64,000 nt of DNA. Source: Pedobacter steynii (GTDB taxonomy: Bacteria; Bacteroidota; Bacteroidia; Sphingobacteriales; Sphingobacteriaceae). A model generated the notes under the pieces. It searched no databases. It worked only from the letters and a program-made list of their open reading frames with translations, and was not told where the DNA came from. The stretch is from assembly GCF_900103665.1 (NCBI RefSeq), contig NZ_FNGY01000006.1, positions 62,001 to 126,000 of the forward strand, read 5' to 3'. The translations under genes were made by a program, and so were the position numbers. Shown in pieces: positions 1-8,155 of this stretch; the first letter of the stretch is position 1; every line of letters begins with the position of its first letter.

Positions 1-55
1 TCCTGATTCCGGCAATGAGCAGGTTGTTTGCATACAGCTGTGGGATATGCTCCAT
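1..55 (-). CDS. N-terminal fragment of an unidentified gene running off the left edge
   Basis: A minus-strand ATG at 55 opens a frame that stays open to the window edge (18 codons, beginning MEHIPQLYANN). The start is good Bacteroidota coding sequence but far too short to name. The upstream DNA on the minus strand holds the dyad at 85-99 and a TTTG roughly 18-19 nt before a TACAGATTTG stretch, which is near the promoter pattern of this phylum. The next gene to the right is divergent. The existence of the gene is inferred from the start codon and open frame only. Confidence 0.35.
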   Translation of the reverse strand, partial: MEHIPQLYANNLLIAGIR

Positions 56-84
56 AAATAACCATGTCCGTTGCAAATCTGTAC

Positions 85-99
85 ATTATTTAGAATAAT
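85..99. promoter_or_regulatory. Perfect 6+6 bp dyad (ATTATT-TAG-AATAAT)
   Basis: The arms ATTATT (85-90) and AATAAT (94-99) are exact inverted repeats around TAG, in the divergent gap between the left-edge gene and the PAS gene at 384. A closely related but longer dyad lies at 39165-39181; both contain ATTATTTAGAAT. This suggests a shared DNA-binding regulator, but no regulator can be named. The rest of 56-383 holds only a TACATTTC -7-like element near 342-349 and no gene that I can support. Confidence 0.3.
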
Positions 100-383
100 T
101 ACAAATAAGTAAGGTGAATGATTGCTCATGACCTGGCTGACTCAATCGGGGAATTCATGTTTTAACGCGATACTTAAACTAATGTGCTTTCCAGTTGTTG
201 TATTTACATCATCAGAACCTAACCTATTGAAAATCATGAAAAATTGAACGCAGGCTATCCGCAAAGCAGTTCTTGCTTCCAGTCGACCGAAAAAAATCTG
301 AAATTCAGCATCAAAAAATTACTTTTAGTGTTTAAATAATGCTACATTTCCTTAAACAGGATGAGAAGGGTATAAGCTAAACA

Positions 384-1703
384 ATGGAAAATAATAGTTA
401 TTATCATTTATTTGAAAAGTCCCCACTGCCAATGTGGGTGGTTGACATCAGTACGCTCCGTTTTCTTGACGTAAATCATGCTGCCATAGTACATTATGGT
501 TTTTCCAAGGATGAGTTTTTAGTGATGACGGTTACTGATATATTGGCTCCTGAGGACGTTCCTCTTGTTAAAAATGAAAATACCTTAAGGCATGTTAAAA
601 AGAACGGACAGCTGATACATGTCGAAATAGAGAGTAATCAGATGGAATTCAAAGGGACGCTTGCCAGACTGGTATTGAGTCATGATATTACAGAAAGAAT
701 CGCTCATCAGAAAGAGATTTTGGAAAATGTGGAACGCTATGATATTGTATCCAAAGCAACCAGTGATGTCGTTTGGGATTATGACCTGACTACAAAGGTG
801 GTAAGTTGGAATCAGGGAATCAATGGTGTTTTAAAATACGAAACCATAGGCAATACGACAGATATTGACTGGTGGAGAGATCGGGTTCATCCCGAAGACC
901 AGCAGCGGGTTTTGGCCGGATTTGATGAAAGTTTAATCAATGGAGGAAAAAGCTGGGAAGATAAATATCGCTTCTTTTGTGGTGATGGGAGTTACAGATA
1001 TATACAGGACAGGGGATACATCGGTTTGGATGAACACGGAACAGCCTATAGGATGATTGGTGCAATGCAGGATATCACCAGACAGATGGAGGAAGAACAC
1101 TGGTCAAAATTGCTGGAATCTGTCATTATCAATACTACCGATGGGGTCTTGATTACAGATGCCAATTATGATGCCGGCTTGTCTATTGTTTATGTAAATG
1201 ATGCTTTGGTTGAAATGTCTGGTTATTCAAGAACAGAATTGATTGGTGCCCGTCCCGACATTTTTCATGGTGATGATCATAACCAGCAGGGTTTGGAAAA
1301 AATATATCAGGCGATAAAAAAGAAGGAACCATGCAATATTGAGCTTAGCAATTATACGAAAGAAGGCAGGTTATATGATGTCAGTATTAATCTCTCTCCG
1401 GTTACCAATAGTGTTGGAGAGATTACACACTGGATTTCTATCAGAAGGGACATTACAGAGACCAGGGCTTATGTAAAAGCCATAGAAGCGCAGAATAAAA
1501 AAATGATGAATATAGCCTGGTTGCAATCGCATAAGGTTCGGGGGCCTTTGACGAGGATCATGTCTTTGGTGGAACTTCTTGCAAATTCAGATCCGGATAA
1601 CGAAACGAAGGTTTTACTGGAATATTTATCTAAATCTGCAATGGAACTGGATGAAATAATTGTCGATATCACGAACCATGCCGGCAACCACAACGTAGAT
1701 TAG
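384..1703 (+). CDS. Multi-PAS sensor protein with a DHp-like helix region but no ATPase domain
   Basis: 439 residues. Three PAS/PAC units are visible: about 6-105 (LFEKSPLPMWVVD), 118-233 (PAS_3 type, ending GAMQDIT) and 240-358 (ending ISIRRDIT). The C-terminus (about 368-435) resembles a histidine-kinase dimerisation helix pair, with the H-box-like SHKVRGPLTRI placing a candidate phospho-acceptor at His383. The protein then stops: there is no N box and no glycine-rich G box, so it cannot bind ATP like a kinase. It has no signal peptide or membrane helix and is probably cytoplasmic. A complete PAS kinase starts 34 nt downstream on the same strand, so the two may be co-transcribed and heterodimerise; that is inference. 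ATG start at 384. Ligand unknown. Confidence 0.8.
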   Translation: MENNSYYHLFEKSPLPMWVVDISTLRFLDVNHAAIVHYGFSKDEFLVMTVTDILAPEDVPLVKNENTLRHVKKNGQLIHVEIESNQMEFKGTLARLVLSHDITERIAHQKEILENVERYDIVSKATSDVVWDYDLTTKVVSWNQGINGVLKYETIGNTTDIDWWRDRVHPEDQQRVLAGFDESLINGGKSWEDKYRFFCGDGSYRYIQDRGYIGLDEHGTAYRMIGAMQDITRQMEEEHWSKLLESVIINTTDGVLITDANYDAGLSIVYVNDALVEMSGYSRTELIGARPDIFHGDDHNQQGLEKIYQAIKKKEPCNIELSNYTKEGRLYDVSINLSPVTNSVGEITHWISIRRDITETRAYVKAIEAQNKKMMNIAWLQSHKVRGPLTRIMSLVELLANSDPDNETKVLLEYLSKSAMELDEIIVDITNHAGNHNVD

Positions 1704-1737
1704 CAGCATATAGAAACTAAATCATATTGAAAAACTA

Positions 1738-3957
1738 ATGATGACTACCATTTCTAAATCTTTTAAAAATATTATTGCTTTAACTCCGGTTCCTATGGCC
1801 ATTGTGGATACCGAAATGAGGTATCTGGCTGTTTCAGAAAGATGGATCAGGATGTATGAACTTCATGATCAGGAACTGATTGGGAAATCGCATTATGAAG
1901 TGTTTCCGGAAATTGAGGAGCGTTGGAAAGAAATTCATACCGCTTGCTTAAGCGGAATAGATGATCAATCTGCAGAGGATCGGTTTGAGCGGATGGACGG
2001 CACCGTGATCTGGTTAAAATGGGAGGTAAAGCATTGGCTGGACGACGAAGGTAATATCGGTGGAATGATGATGTACAGTGAAGATGTTACCAGGGAAACT
2101 CATATTGTGATGAATGAAAAGCGGTTCCAGCTGTTTATGGATGAATTGCCTGGTTTATGCTGGATCACGAATAGGGAACATATCTTAAAATATGCCAATA
2201 AATGTTTCTTTGATACACTTCATTTACCTGTGGAGGTAATTGGTAAAAGCCTTGAAGAGATTTTTGGATTGGACATTGCCCATACAGCGGCATTAAATAA
2301 TACGGATATTCTGCAATCTGGAAAAAATAAGGAGTTTCTTCAGACGGTGAGGGATAAAAACGGGCATCCCCAATATTATAAAACCTATAAGTTTCCTTTT
2401 CAGGGGATGGGACATGAAGGTGATATGGTAGGCGCTGTTGCGTTTAATATTACCAAAAGTATGTTGCTGGAGGAAGAGTTGTATCAAAGCGAAACTCAGT
2501 TTAAACAGGCTTTTGAACATTCTTTAATTGGAATGGCCCTGATCAGTCCTGAAGGGAAATGGAAAAGGGTCAATAAAAGCTTGTGTCTCATCCTGGGCTA
2601 CACGGAAGATGAAATGAAGGAATTGACGATTAGAGATCTCACCCATAAAGAAGATCTTGAAGTGAGTCTTGAAATTCTGGAAGACCTGGCAGCCGGTAAA
2701 ATCGGAGAAGTAAAGTATGAAAAAAGATATATCCATAAAAATGGAAAGCCAATATGGGTAATTATTGCAGCTACCATGCTTTACGACAGCACGGGTATGC
2801 CGTTACATTATGTTTCTCAGATTGAAGACATCACCAAAAGAAAAGAAATTGAAAATGACCTGGTCCTGAGTGAAAAAAAATACCGGACAATTTTTGAAAA
2901 TGTGCAGGATGTATTTTATCAGACCGATCAGGAAGGAATAGTGACGGAGATCAGTCCTTCCATTGAAAAGCATTCCGGGTATACACGTACCGAGATCATA
3001 GGGATGCCGGTAGATATGTTTTATTACTACCAGCAAGACCGGGAACGCATCATTGATCAGGTTCGCATTCATGGCTTTGTGATTGATTTTGAGGTGAGAT
3101 TGAAGACTAAAAATGAAGAACTGCGTTATGCCTCTGTGAATGCCAGATTGATTATCGAAAAGGGGCAGATCGTTGGTACGGAAGGGAGCATGAGGGATGT
3201 GACTACAAGGAAATTTCAGGAGAATGCGCTCCTGGCCCTGAATACTGAACTCACCGCATCAAATGAACAGAAAAATAAGCTTTTCTCGATCATAGGTCAT
3301 GACCTTAGAAATCCGATATCGGGGAGTTTACAGTTGTTAGACTTAACCCTTAACGATTTTGAATCCAGCTCAGCAGATGAGGTCTATACTTACCTCTCAA
3401 TGATGAAAACGGAGTTGTCTAATGCCAATATACTTTTGGAAGACCTGCTGATCTGGGCGAGGTCGCAGTTTAACGCAGTAAGTTTTAATCCCATTGAGAT
3501 TAAAAACCTGAGAGAATTGATCCATAAAAGCATTCAGACCGTTTCTCCGATGGCTTTAAAAAAGCAGATTGAAATTGTGGAGTGCCTGAAAGGTGATCTT
3601 TTGGTGTATGCAGATACAGGGATGCTGGAAACAATTATCCGAAATTTACTTTCTAATGCCATCAAATTCACCAATCCTGGAGGAGTGGTGACGATTACCG
3701 TGTTGGAGAGCGATAAAGAGATTGTGTTTTCTGTTAAAGATACCGGCCTGGGAATTCCCGGCGATAAGTTGAAAGAATTGTTTAACAAGAATTCTAATTA
3801 CACCACTTACGGCACTTCAGGAGAAAAAGGAACCGGGCTTGGTTTGAGCCTGTGCTATGATTTTGTATTGAAACACGGGGGTAAATTATGGGTGGAGAGT
3901 GAAGAAGGCAAGGGAGCTGCATTTTATTTTATAATCCCTGATTTGCTCGATGAGTAA
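1738..3957 (+). CDS. Cytoplasmic PAS-domain sensor histidine kinase
   Basis: 739 residues, no transmembrane segment. Four PAS units precede the kinase core: about 8-118, 126-240, 252-365 and 377-490 (each ends in a PAC-like DVT/DIT). HisKA follows with the H box GHDLRNP (His521). The HATPase domain has N box NLLSNAIKFT (about 637-646), G1 DTGLGIP (668-674) and G2 GEKGTGLGLSL (695-705). All catalytic elements are present, so it should autophosphorylate; no response regulator lies nearby, so the partner is encoded elsewhere. The start is ATGATG at 1738, directly after the PAS protein, and the pair looks like an operon ending at the hairpin 4012-4037. The signal sensed cannot be read from the sequence. 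Confidence 0.9.
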   Translation: MMTTISKSFKNIIALTPVPMAIVDTEMRYLAVSERWIRMYELHDQELIGKSHYEVFPEIEERWKEIHTACLSGIDDQSAEDRFERMDGTVIWLKWEVKHWLDDEGNIGGMMMYSEDVTRETHIVMNEKRFQLFMDELPGLCWITNREHILKYANKCFFDTLHLPVEVIGKSLEEIFGLDIAHTAALNNTDILQSGKNKEFLQTVRDKNGHPQYYKTYKFPFQGMGHEGDMVGAVAFNITKSMLLEEELYQSETQFKQAFEHSLIGMALISPEGKWKRVNKSLCLILGYTEDEMKELTIRDLTHKEDLEVSLEILEDLAAGKIGEVKYEKRYIHKNGKPIWVIIAATMLYDSTGMPLHYVSQIEDITKRKEIENDLVLSEKKYRTIFENVQDVFYQTDQEGIVTEISPSIEKHSGYTRTEIIGMPVDMFYYYQQDRERIIDQVRIHGFVIDFEVRLKTKNEELRYASVNARLIIEKGQIVGTEGSMRDVTTRKFQENALLALNTELTASNEQKNKLFSIIGHDLRNPISGSLQLLDLTLNDFESSSADEVYTYLSMMKTELSNANILLEDLLIWARSQFNAVSFNPIEIKNLRELIHKSIQTVSPMALKKQIEIVECLKGDLLVYADTGMLETIIRNLLSNAIKFTNPGGVVTITVLESDKEIVFSVKDTGLGIPGDKLKELFNKNSNYTTYGTSGEKGTGLGLSLCYDFVLKHGGKLWVESEEGKGAAFYFIIPDLLDE

Positions 3958-4011
3958 CTATGGTGAAAGCGAGGGTAAATAAAAAGACAGGGAAGTCTCT
4001 GGTTAATTTAT

Positions 4012-4037
4012 AAACCGGGTATTTTTACCTGTTTTTT
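4012..4037 (+). terminator. Probable intrinsic terminator after the kinase pair
   Basis: AAAC (4012-4015) and GGTA (4018-4021) pair with TACC (4026-4029) and GTTT (4031-4034) around a TTTT loop, followed by more T. The stem is short and interrupted, so strength is uncertain. It lies 55 nt after the kinase stop codon and before the repeated leader of the next gene. Confidence 0.5.
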
Positions 4038-4122
4038 ATAAGAAAAAAATGTTGTTACTTTATTGATAACTGCTCAGTTGTTTTTAACGCTAATTCTCTC
4101 ATATCTCGACATAAATACGCTT

Positions 4123-4166
4123 ATCCCTAATCATAGAACTCTCTCATCCCTAACCATAAAACTCTC
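4123..4166 (+). repeat. Two tandem 21-nt direct repeats, 23-nt period, just before the start codon
   Basis: Copies at 4123-4143 and 4146-4166 follow the pattern ATCCCTAAyCATArAACTCTC and differ at two positions. A much weaker third match lies one period upstream, around 4100-4122. The second copy ends 5 nt before the ATG at 4172, so the repeats sit in the leader of the DyP-glycyl radical gene. They may be tandem protein-binding sites or a translational control element; neither is established. Confidence 0.6.
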
Positions 4167-4171
4167 AAAAC

Positions 4172-7100
4172 ATGAAAACACCACTGAACTTCGAAGAAAG
4201 ATTGGACGAAGTATGGAAACACTGTCAACGCGGACTGGTTTATCCATCTCCATTTGCAATTTTCACCACCTTCTGGTTGAACAAACCAGCAGACAAACCA
4301 CTCGAGAGAGCACACCTGGCTCAGTTAATGGCCTCCTTCCGCGAGGTAATCAACAAAAATCCCGAACTAAAAAACAAGAACACCTCTGTTGTATTGGGTG
4401 TTTCTTTTAGAAACTGGGCAATCCTTTGTGAGGAATACGGCATGTCTCTGCCTAAAGGCATGCGTTTAAATTTCCCTGCGAGGGAAGATGAATATACTTC
4501 TGATGTTTTTGATGCATCTAAAGGAGTTTTTGACGATTCTCAGGGCGATATCTGGTTCCATATCAAAAGCGATAAGGAAGAAGCCTGCGATGAGGTATTG
4601 GAACTGATTGTTGCCGCACTGAAGAATGATACCAAAGATTATTTTGCACAGAAGGCTGCCTCTAAATCTGACCAGGAAGATGGGCACAAAGGAAAAGTAT
4701 TGGGTTGTCGCTTTTCGGAAAACCTGAACAATCCTTCCGATCCGATTACGATTGCAAAACATACCCTCATTGGTGGCGAAGATGTGGAACATTTGGGCGG
4801 CTCATTTGTGCTGGCACAACGTTTTCTAATCAACTGGAACCAGATCAACATGATGACGGAAGATCAGATCGAAGACCTGATCGGCCGGAAGACAGACGAT
4901 ACCATTATTCCGGATCGCGATTCACGCAGTCACATCAAATCAGCAAGGATTCAGGACGAAAATGGGAATACCACTCCTGTATTGCGTTTAGGTTTGCCTT
5001 TTGGCAGGGCTAAAAAAAGCGCCAATGGATTCAGAGCACCAAAATCAGTAACGGTTTCTGATGAAGAAGGAATTTATTTTGCCGGATTTGCTAAAGAAGC
5101 AGGTATCCTTGAAAATATCATGAGCAATCAGATTGGAGGAGATCGTGGCTTTATGAACGACCGTTTGTTTAACCACCTGAAATCAGACCTTGGCGGCTTC
5201 TTCTATATCCCAAGTGTAGATGACCTTAAACTTGATGAAGAGGAGGGGTATTCGAATGATTTCTCTCACATGGAAAACGGGAATTGGAGCTTGTTTCCTG
5301 GGGTAGACTGGACCAGACTTGACCGTCATTACCAGGATGCTTCTGAGAATGGGTTAATGTATTACAGTCATCAGAATTTCCTGTTCACCATGTCTACCGG
5401 AATCGGCAGGAGTAATGCTTTCTTTAAGGTTCCTACCAATCGTATCCTGAGTTTACTGGAAAACATCTTTTCCCTGTGGCAGGACAATTGGTATTTTAAC
5501 CGCAAGCAGGAAGAAATTAAGGAAGATCTCAGTTACTATATAAATGCCTATCCCGGTGCCGATAAGCCTGCAGATATCATGAAAGAATCGATCATGATCC
5601 GGAAAGGATGGGCCATACGTCTGAGTTTACAATTGTTCAGTTCTGCTGATTATGGTTTCAGAGGACGTAAGATCAGAATGCCGGACGGTTCCCTGATCCC
5701 TTATTCTGCATTCCTGGAGGATAAAGGGGAATGTGTTTATGGCTCTGATACCTTTAGAATTTCCCCGGAAGAAATCATTGTTGGTGCGATGCCAAACCTC
5801 TCTTTGGGAGAAGGGCGCTATGTGATGAAGTACCTTTCTGAACTGGAACGTATGGATGGATTTTTAAGCAACCTTAGTGAAGCCTCTGGTGTTGGACATG
5901 TCATCCCACATTATGAAAAAGCATTGCAGAAAGGTTTAAGCGCAATGAAAGATGAGGTGCTGGCTTACGAAGAAAAAGCAGGTACTCCGGAGCAGAAAGA
6001 ATTGTATCGCTCTGCTTATCTGTCATTGGAAGGTATTTCTGAATACATCAAAAACTACGAAACACTGGCCAGAGAAACGGCAGAGAAAATGAGTGCCGGA
6101 CAGGCCTGGGAAAAAGAAAATCTCCTGGCCATTGCCGGACGAATGAAGAAACTGGCCAATGATAAGCCGGAGAGCTTTGTCGAGGCCGTACAATTCATTT
6201 TTACCTTACATACTTGCTTGCATTTGAATGGAGAGCCAACAGCCATCGGGCGAATGGATCAGCTGTTACAGCCTTTCTATGAAAACGACAACATTACAGA
6301 AGACGAAGCACAGGAAATTATTGATGCTTTCTATATCAAACTGGACGAAAAAGTACAGCAGAACAGGATCTTTATGGAAGACCATCAGCCTTTTGGCAAC
6401 CTGGCCATGGGTGGAAGTTCCGGACCATATCCGCAAGGTGCCTCTTTGGGCCAATGGATTCAGCAAATCACAGTAGGCGGAACGGTTGCCGATGGTACTG
6501 CCGATTTTGAAAACACAAAACCGGCCTATAACGATGTAACCAAACTATTCATCCGTGCTTCCGGCAGATTGCCTTTAAATGCACCTTGCCTTTCACTTCG
6601 GACGAGGAAAGACATTCCGAAAGACATTCTGGAAGAAGCAGCACATGCGATCCTTTCAGGCGGTGCCCATCCGATATTGCTGAATGACGAAAAGATCATC
6701 GAAGGTCTTTATCGTAGTGGCGACAATGTAGGCGGAGATTTGAGTTCTGAAACCAAAAACTGGAATTCTTCGGTAACGATGAAATCTGCACAGAACTATG
6801 CATGTGATGGTTGCTATGAGCCACAATTCCCAGGTGAAAACTGGTTCTCATTAGGCGGTTTTTCTACATTACAGCCTTTGGAATGTGCTTTAAACCAGGG
6901 AAGGACCTATTCTTCTGCCGGACAATCGTATCTGTTCGGACAAACGGTTTCTCTGAATTCTAAACCTGCTGATCAGATCAAAAGTTTTGATGAACTGGTT
7001 AAAATTTACTTCCAGCATTTTGAACTCTTAAACAGAAAAGCCTTTAATGGTCAGTTGATGGGCTACGGTGCCAATACCAAATTCTGCCCTTCGCCATTGT

Positions 7101-8116
7101 TAAATGTGCTGATGGACGATTGTCTGGCAAAAGGACTCGATTTTTATAGCGGTGGTACCAAGTACAGCATTTATGGACCTTGTTATATCTCTTTAAGCTC
7201 AACGATCAATTCCCTTTATGCCATTAAAGTGATGGTATTTGATGATAAAAATGCGGTGACTACGCTGCCAGAACTTTTAGAGTGCCTATGTTGCGACTGG
7301 GGCTATAAGATGACGGAACCTTTTATCAGTAACCTGGCAGGTGAATCCCGTATTGCCGGCCGTTCTGACCGTTTTAAACGCCTGAGAGAAATGGCGCTGG
7401 ATTTACCACGTTATGGCAGAGGTCATGAGGAAATAGATACTTTCGGAAACACGATTGTGGAAGGTATAGCCAGGATTTCGGTAGAAACATTTACACAACC
7501 ACTTCCGCAAATGTACAAGACCTTACAAGCTTTGGCTGCCCGCTATGGTACGGAAGAACATCCTTTCGGACTTCAGATTCAGCCTGGTGTAGGTACTTTT
7601 GAAAACCATGTGGAAATGGGCGCCTGGAATGGGGCAAGCGCTGATGGACGCAGGTTGGGAACAGCCGTGGCTTCTGATTTGAGTGCGGCACCAAGTCCTA
7701 TGGATTTGCCTATTGATCATCAATATGCCGGATTTGAAGAATCCCTGGCCGGATTCGACGGAAAAGGCGCAGAAATGATGACCGATGGTGCGCCAACAGA
7801 TTATAATATCGATGAGAACTTCCCTGTGGAGAAAATCGTCACGATTATGCAGCAGTTCGCAGAAGGCCGGTCGTCCAATATCTTAACGATTACAGTTGCC
7901 AGTCCTGAAACCTATGGTAACGCTGTGGATTCACCGGAACAATATAATTTGTTGCGTGTGAGGACCGGTGGCTGGTCTAACTTCTTTACTTCAGTATTCC
8001 CGCTTACGCAGGATCAACACCGCAGACGACCGGTGTCAACTCCGGTAGCCGTAACAAAAGAAAAGAAGGTCATCGAAGGCTGTCCTTATCATTCCCAGCA
8101 AGTGGTAGAGGAATAA
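4172..8116 (+). CDS. Fusion of a DyP-type peroxidase domain with a pyruvate formate-lyase-like glycyl radical enzyme
   Basis: 1314 residues in one uninterrupted frame. Residues about 15-355 align by motif with YfeX-type dye-decolourising peroxidases: GLVYPSPFA, VVLGVSFRNW, LGGSFVLAQRF, DLIGRKTDD, the SHIKSARI stretch with the expected proximal haem ligand His254, LRLGLPFG with the distal Arg272, and GGFFYIPSVDDL. The GxxDG motif carrying the distal Asp reads GCRFSENLNNP (178-188), so that catalytic acid is missing. Residues about 400-1290 are a glycyl radical enzyme: GHVIPHYEKAL (575-585), active-site DGCYEP with Cys881 and Glu883, GGTKYSIYGP (994-1003), and the C-terminal RTGGW with Gly1267 as the expected radical site. 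The Cys-x-Glu-Pro pattern is closer to diol-dehydratase/C-N-lyase members than to true pyruvate formate-lyase. No radical-SAM activase is adjacent. Substrate unknown. The gene stands alone, with repeats upstream and a terminator downstream. Confidence 0.85.
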   Translation: MKTPLNFEERLDEVWKHCQRGLVYPSPFAIFTTFWLNKPADKPLERAHLAQLMASFREVINKNPELKNKNTSVVLGVSFRNWAILCEEYGMSLPKGMRLNFPAREDEYTSDVFDASKGVFDDSQGDIWFHIKSDKEEACDEVLELIVAALKNDTKDYFAQKAASKSDQEDGHKGKVLGCRFSENLNNPSDPITIAKHTLIGGEDVEHLGGSFVLAQRFLINWNQINMMTEDQIEDLIGRKTDDTIIPDRDSRSHIKSARIQDENGNTTPVLRLGLPFGRAKKSANGFRAPKSVTVSDEEGIYFAGFAKEAGILENIMSNQIGGDRGFMNDRLFNHLKSDLGGFFYIPSVDDLKLDEEEGYSNDFSHMENGNWSLFPGVDWTRLDRHYQDASENGLMYYSHQNFLFTMSTGIGRSNAFFKVPTNRILSLLENIFSLWQDNWYFNRKQEEIKEDLSYYINAYPGADKPADIMKESIMIRKGWAIRLSLQLFSSADYGFRGRKIRMPDGSLIPYSAFLEDKGECVYGSDTFRISPEEIIVGAMPNLSLGEGRYVMKYLSELERMDGFLSNLSEASGVGHVIPHYEKALQKGLSAMKDEVLAYEEKAGTPEQKELYRSAYLSLEGISEYIKNYETLARETAEKMSAGQAWEKENLLAIAGRMKKLANDKPESFVEAVQFIFTLHTCLHLNGEPTAIGRMDQLLQPFYENDNITEDEAQEIIDAFYIKLDEKVQQNRIFMEDHQPFGNLAMGGSSGPYPQGASLGQWIQQITVGGTVADGTADFENTKPAYNDVTKLFIRASGRLPLNAPCLSLRTRKDIPKDILEEAAHAILSGGAHPILLNDEKIIEGLYRSGDNVGGDLSSETKNWNSSVTMKSAQNYACDGCYEPQFPGENWFSLGGFSTLQPLECALNQGRTYSSAGQSYLFGQTVSLNSKPADQIKSFDELVKIYFQHFELLNRKAFNGQLMGYGANTKFCPSPLLNVLMDDCLAKGLDFYSGGTKYSIYGPCYISLSSTINSLYAIKVMVFDDKNAVTTLPELLECLCCDWGYKMTEPFISNLAGESRIAGRSDRFKRLREMALDLPRYGRGHEEIDTFGNTIVEGIARISVETFTQPLPQMYKTLQALAARYGTEEHPFGLQIQPGVGTFENHVEMGAWNGASADGRRLGTAVASDLSAAPSPMDLPIDHQYAGFEESLAGFDGKGAEMMTDGAPTDYNIDENFPVEKIVTIMQQFAEGRSSNILTITVASPETYGNAVDSPEQYNLLRVRTGGWSNFFTSVFPLTQDQHRRRPVSTPVAVTKEKKVIEGCPYHSQQVVEE

Positions 8117-8124
8117 ATAGCAAA

Positions 8125-8152
8125 GGGGCTGAGCAGATCAGCCCCTTTTTTT
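8125..8152. terminator. Terminator between converging genes
   Basis: GGGGCTGA (8125-8132) pairs exactly with TCAGCCCC (8138-8145) around a 5-nt loop, followed by a T run (8146-8152). It lies directly after the DyP-glycyl radical gene. An AAA run on the left gives it partial function for the opposing phosphoesterase gene, which ends at 8156. Confidence 0.85.
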
Positions 8153-8155
8153 CTT

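Noticed and set aside
4063..4410. Plus-strand frame overlapping the start of the fusion gene, in another phase
   Set aside because: It covers the repeated leader and the first codons of a clearly coding gene in a different frame; composition and lack of family point to a shadow.
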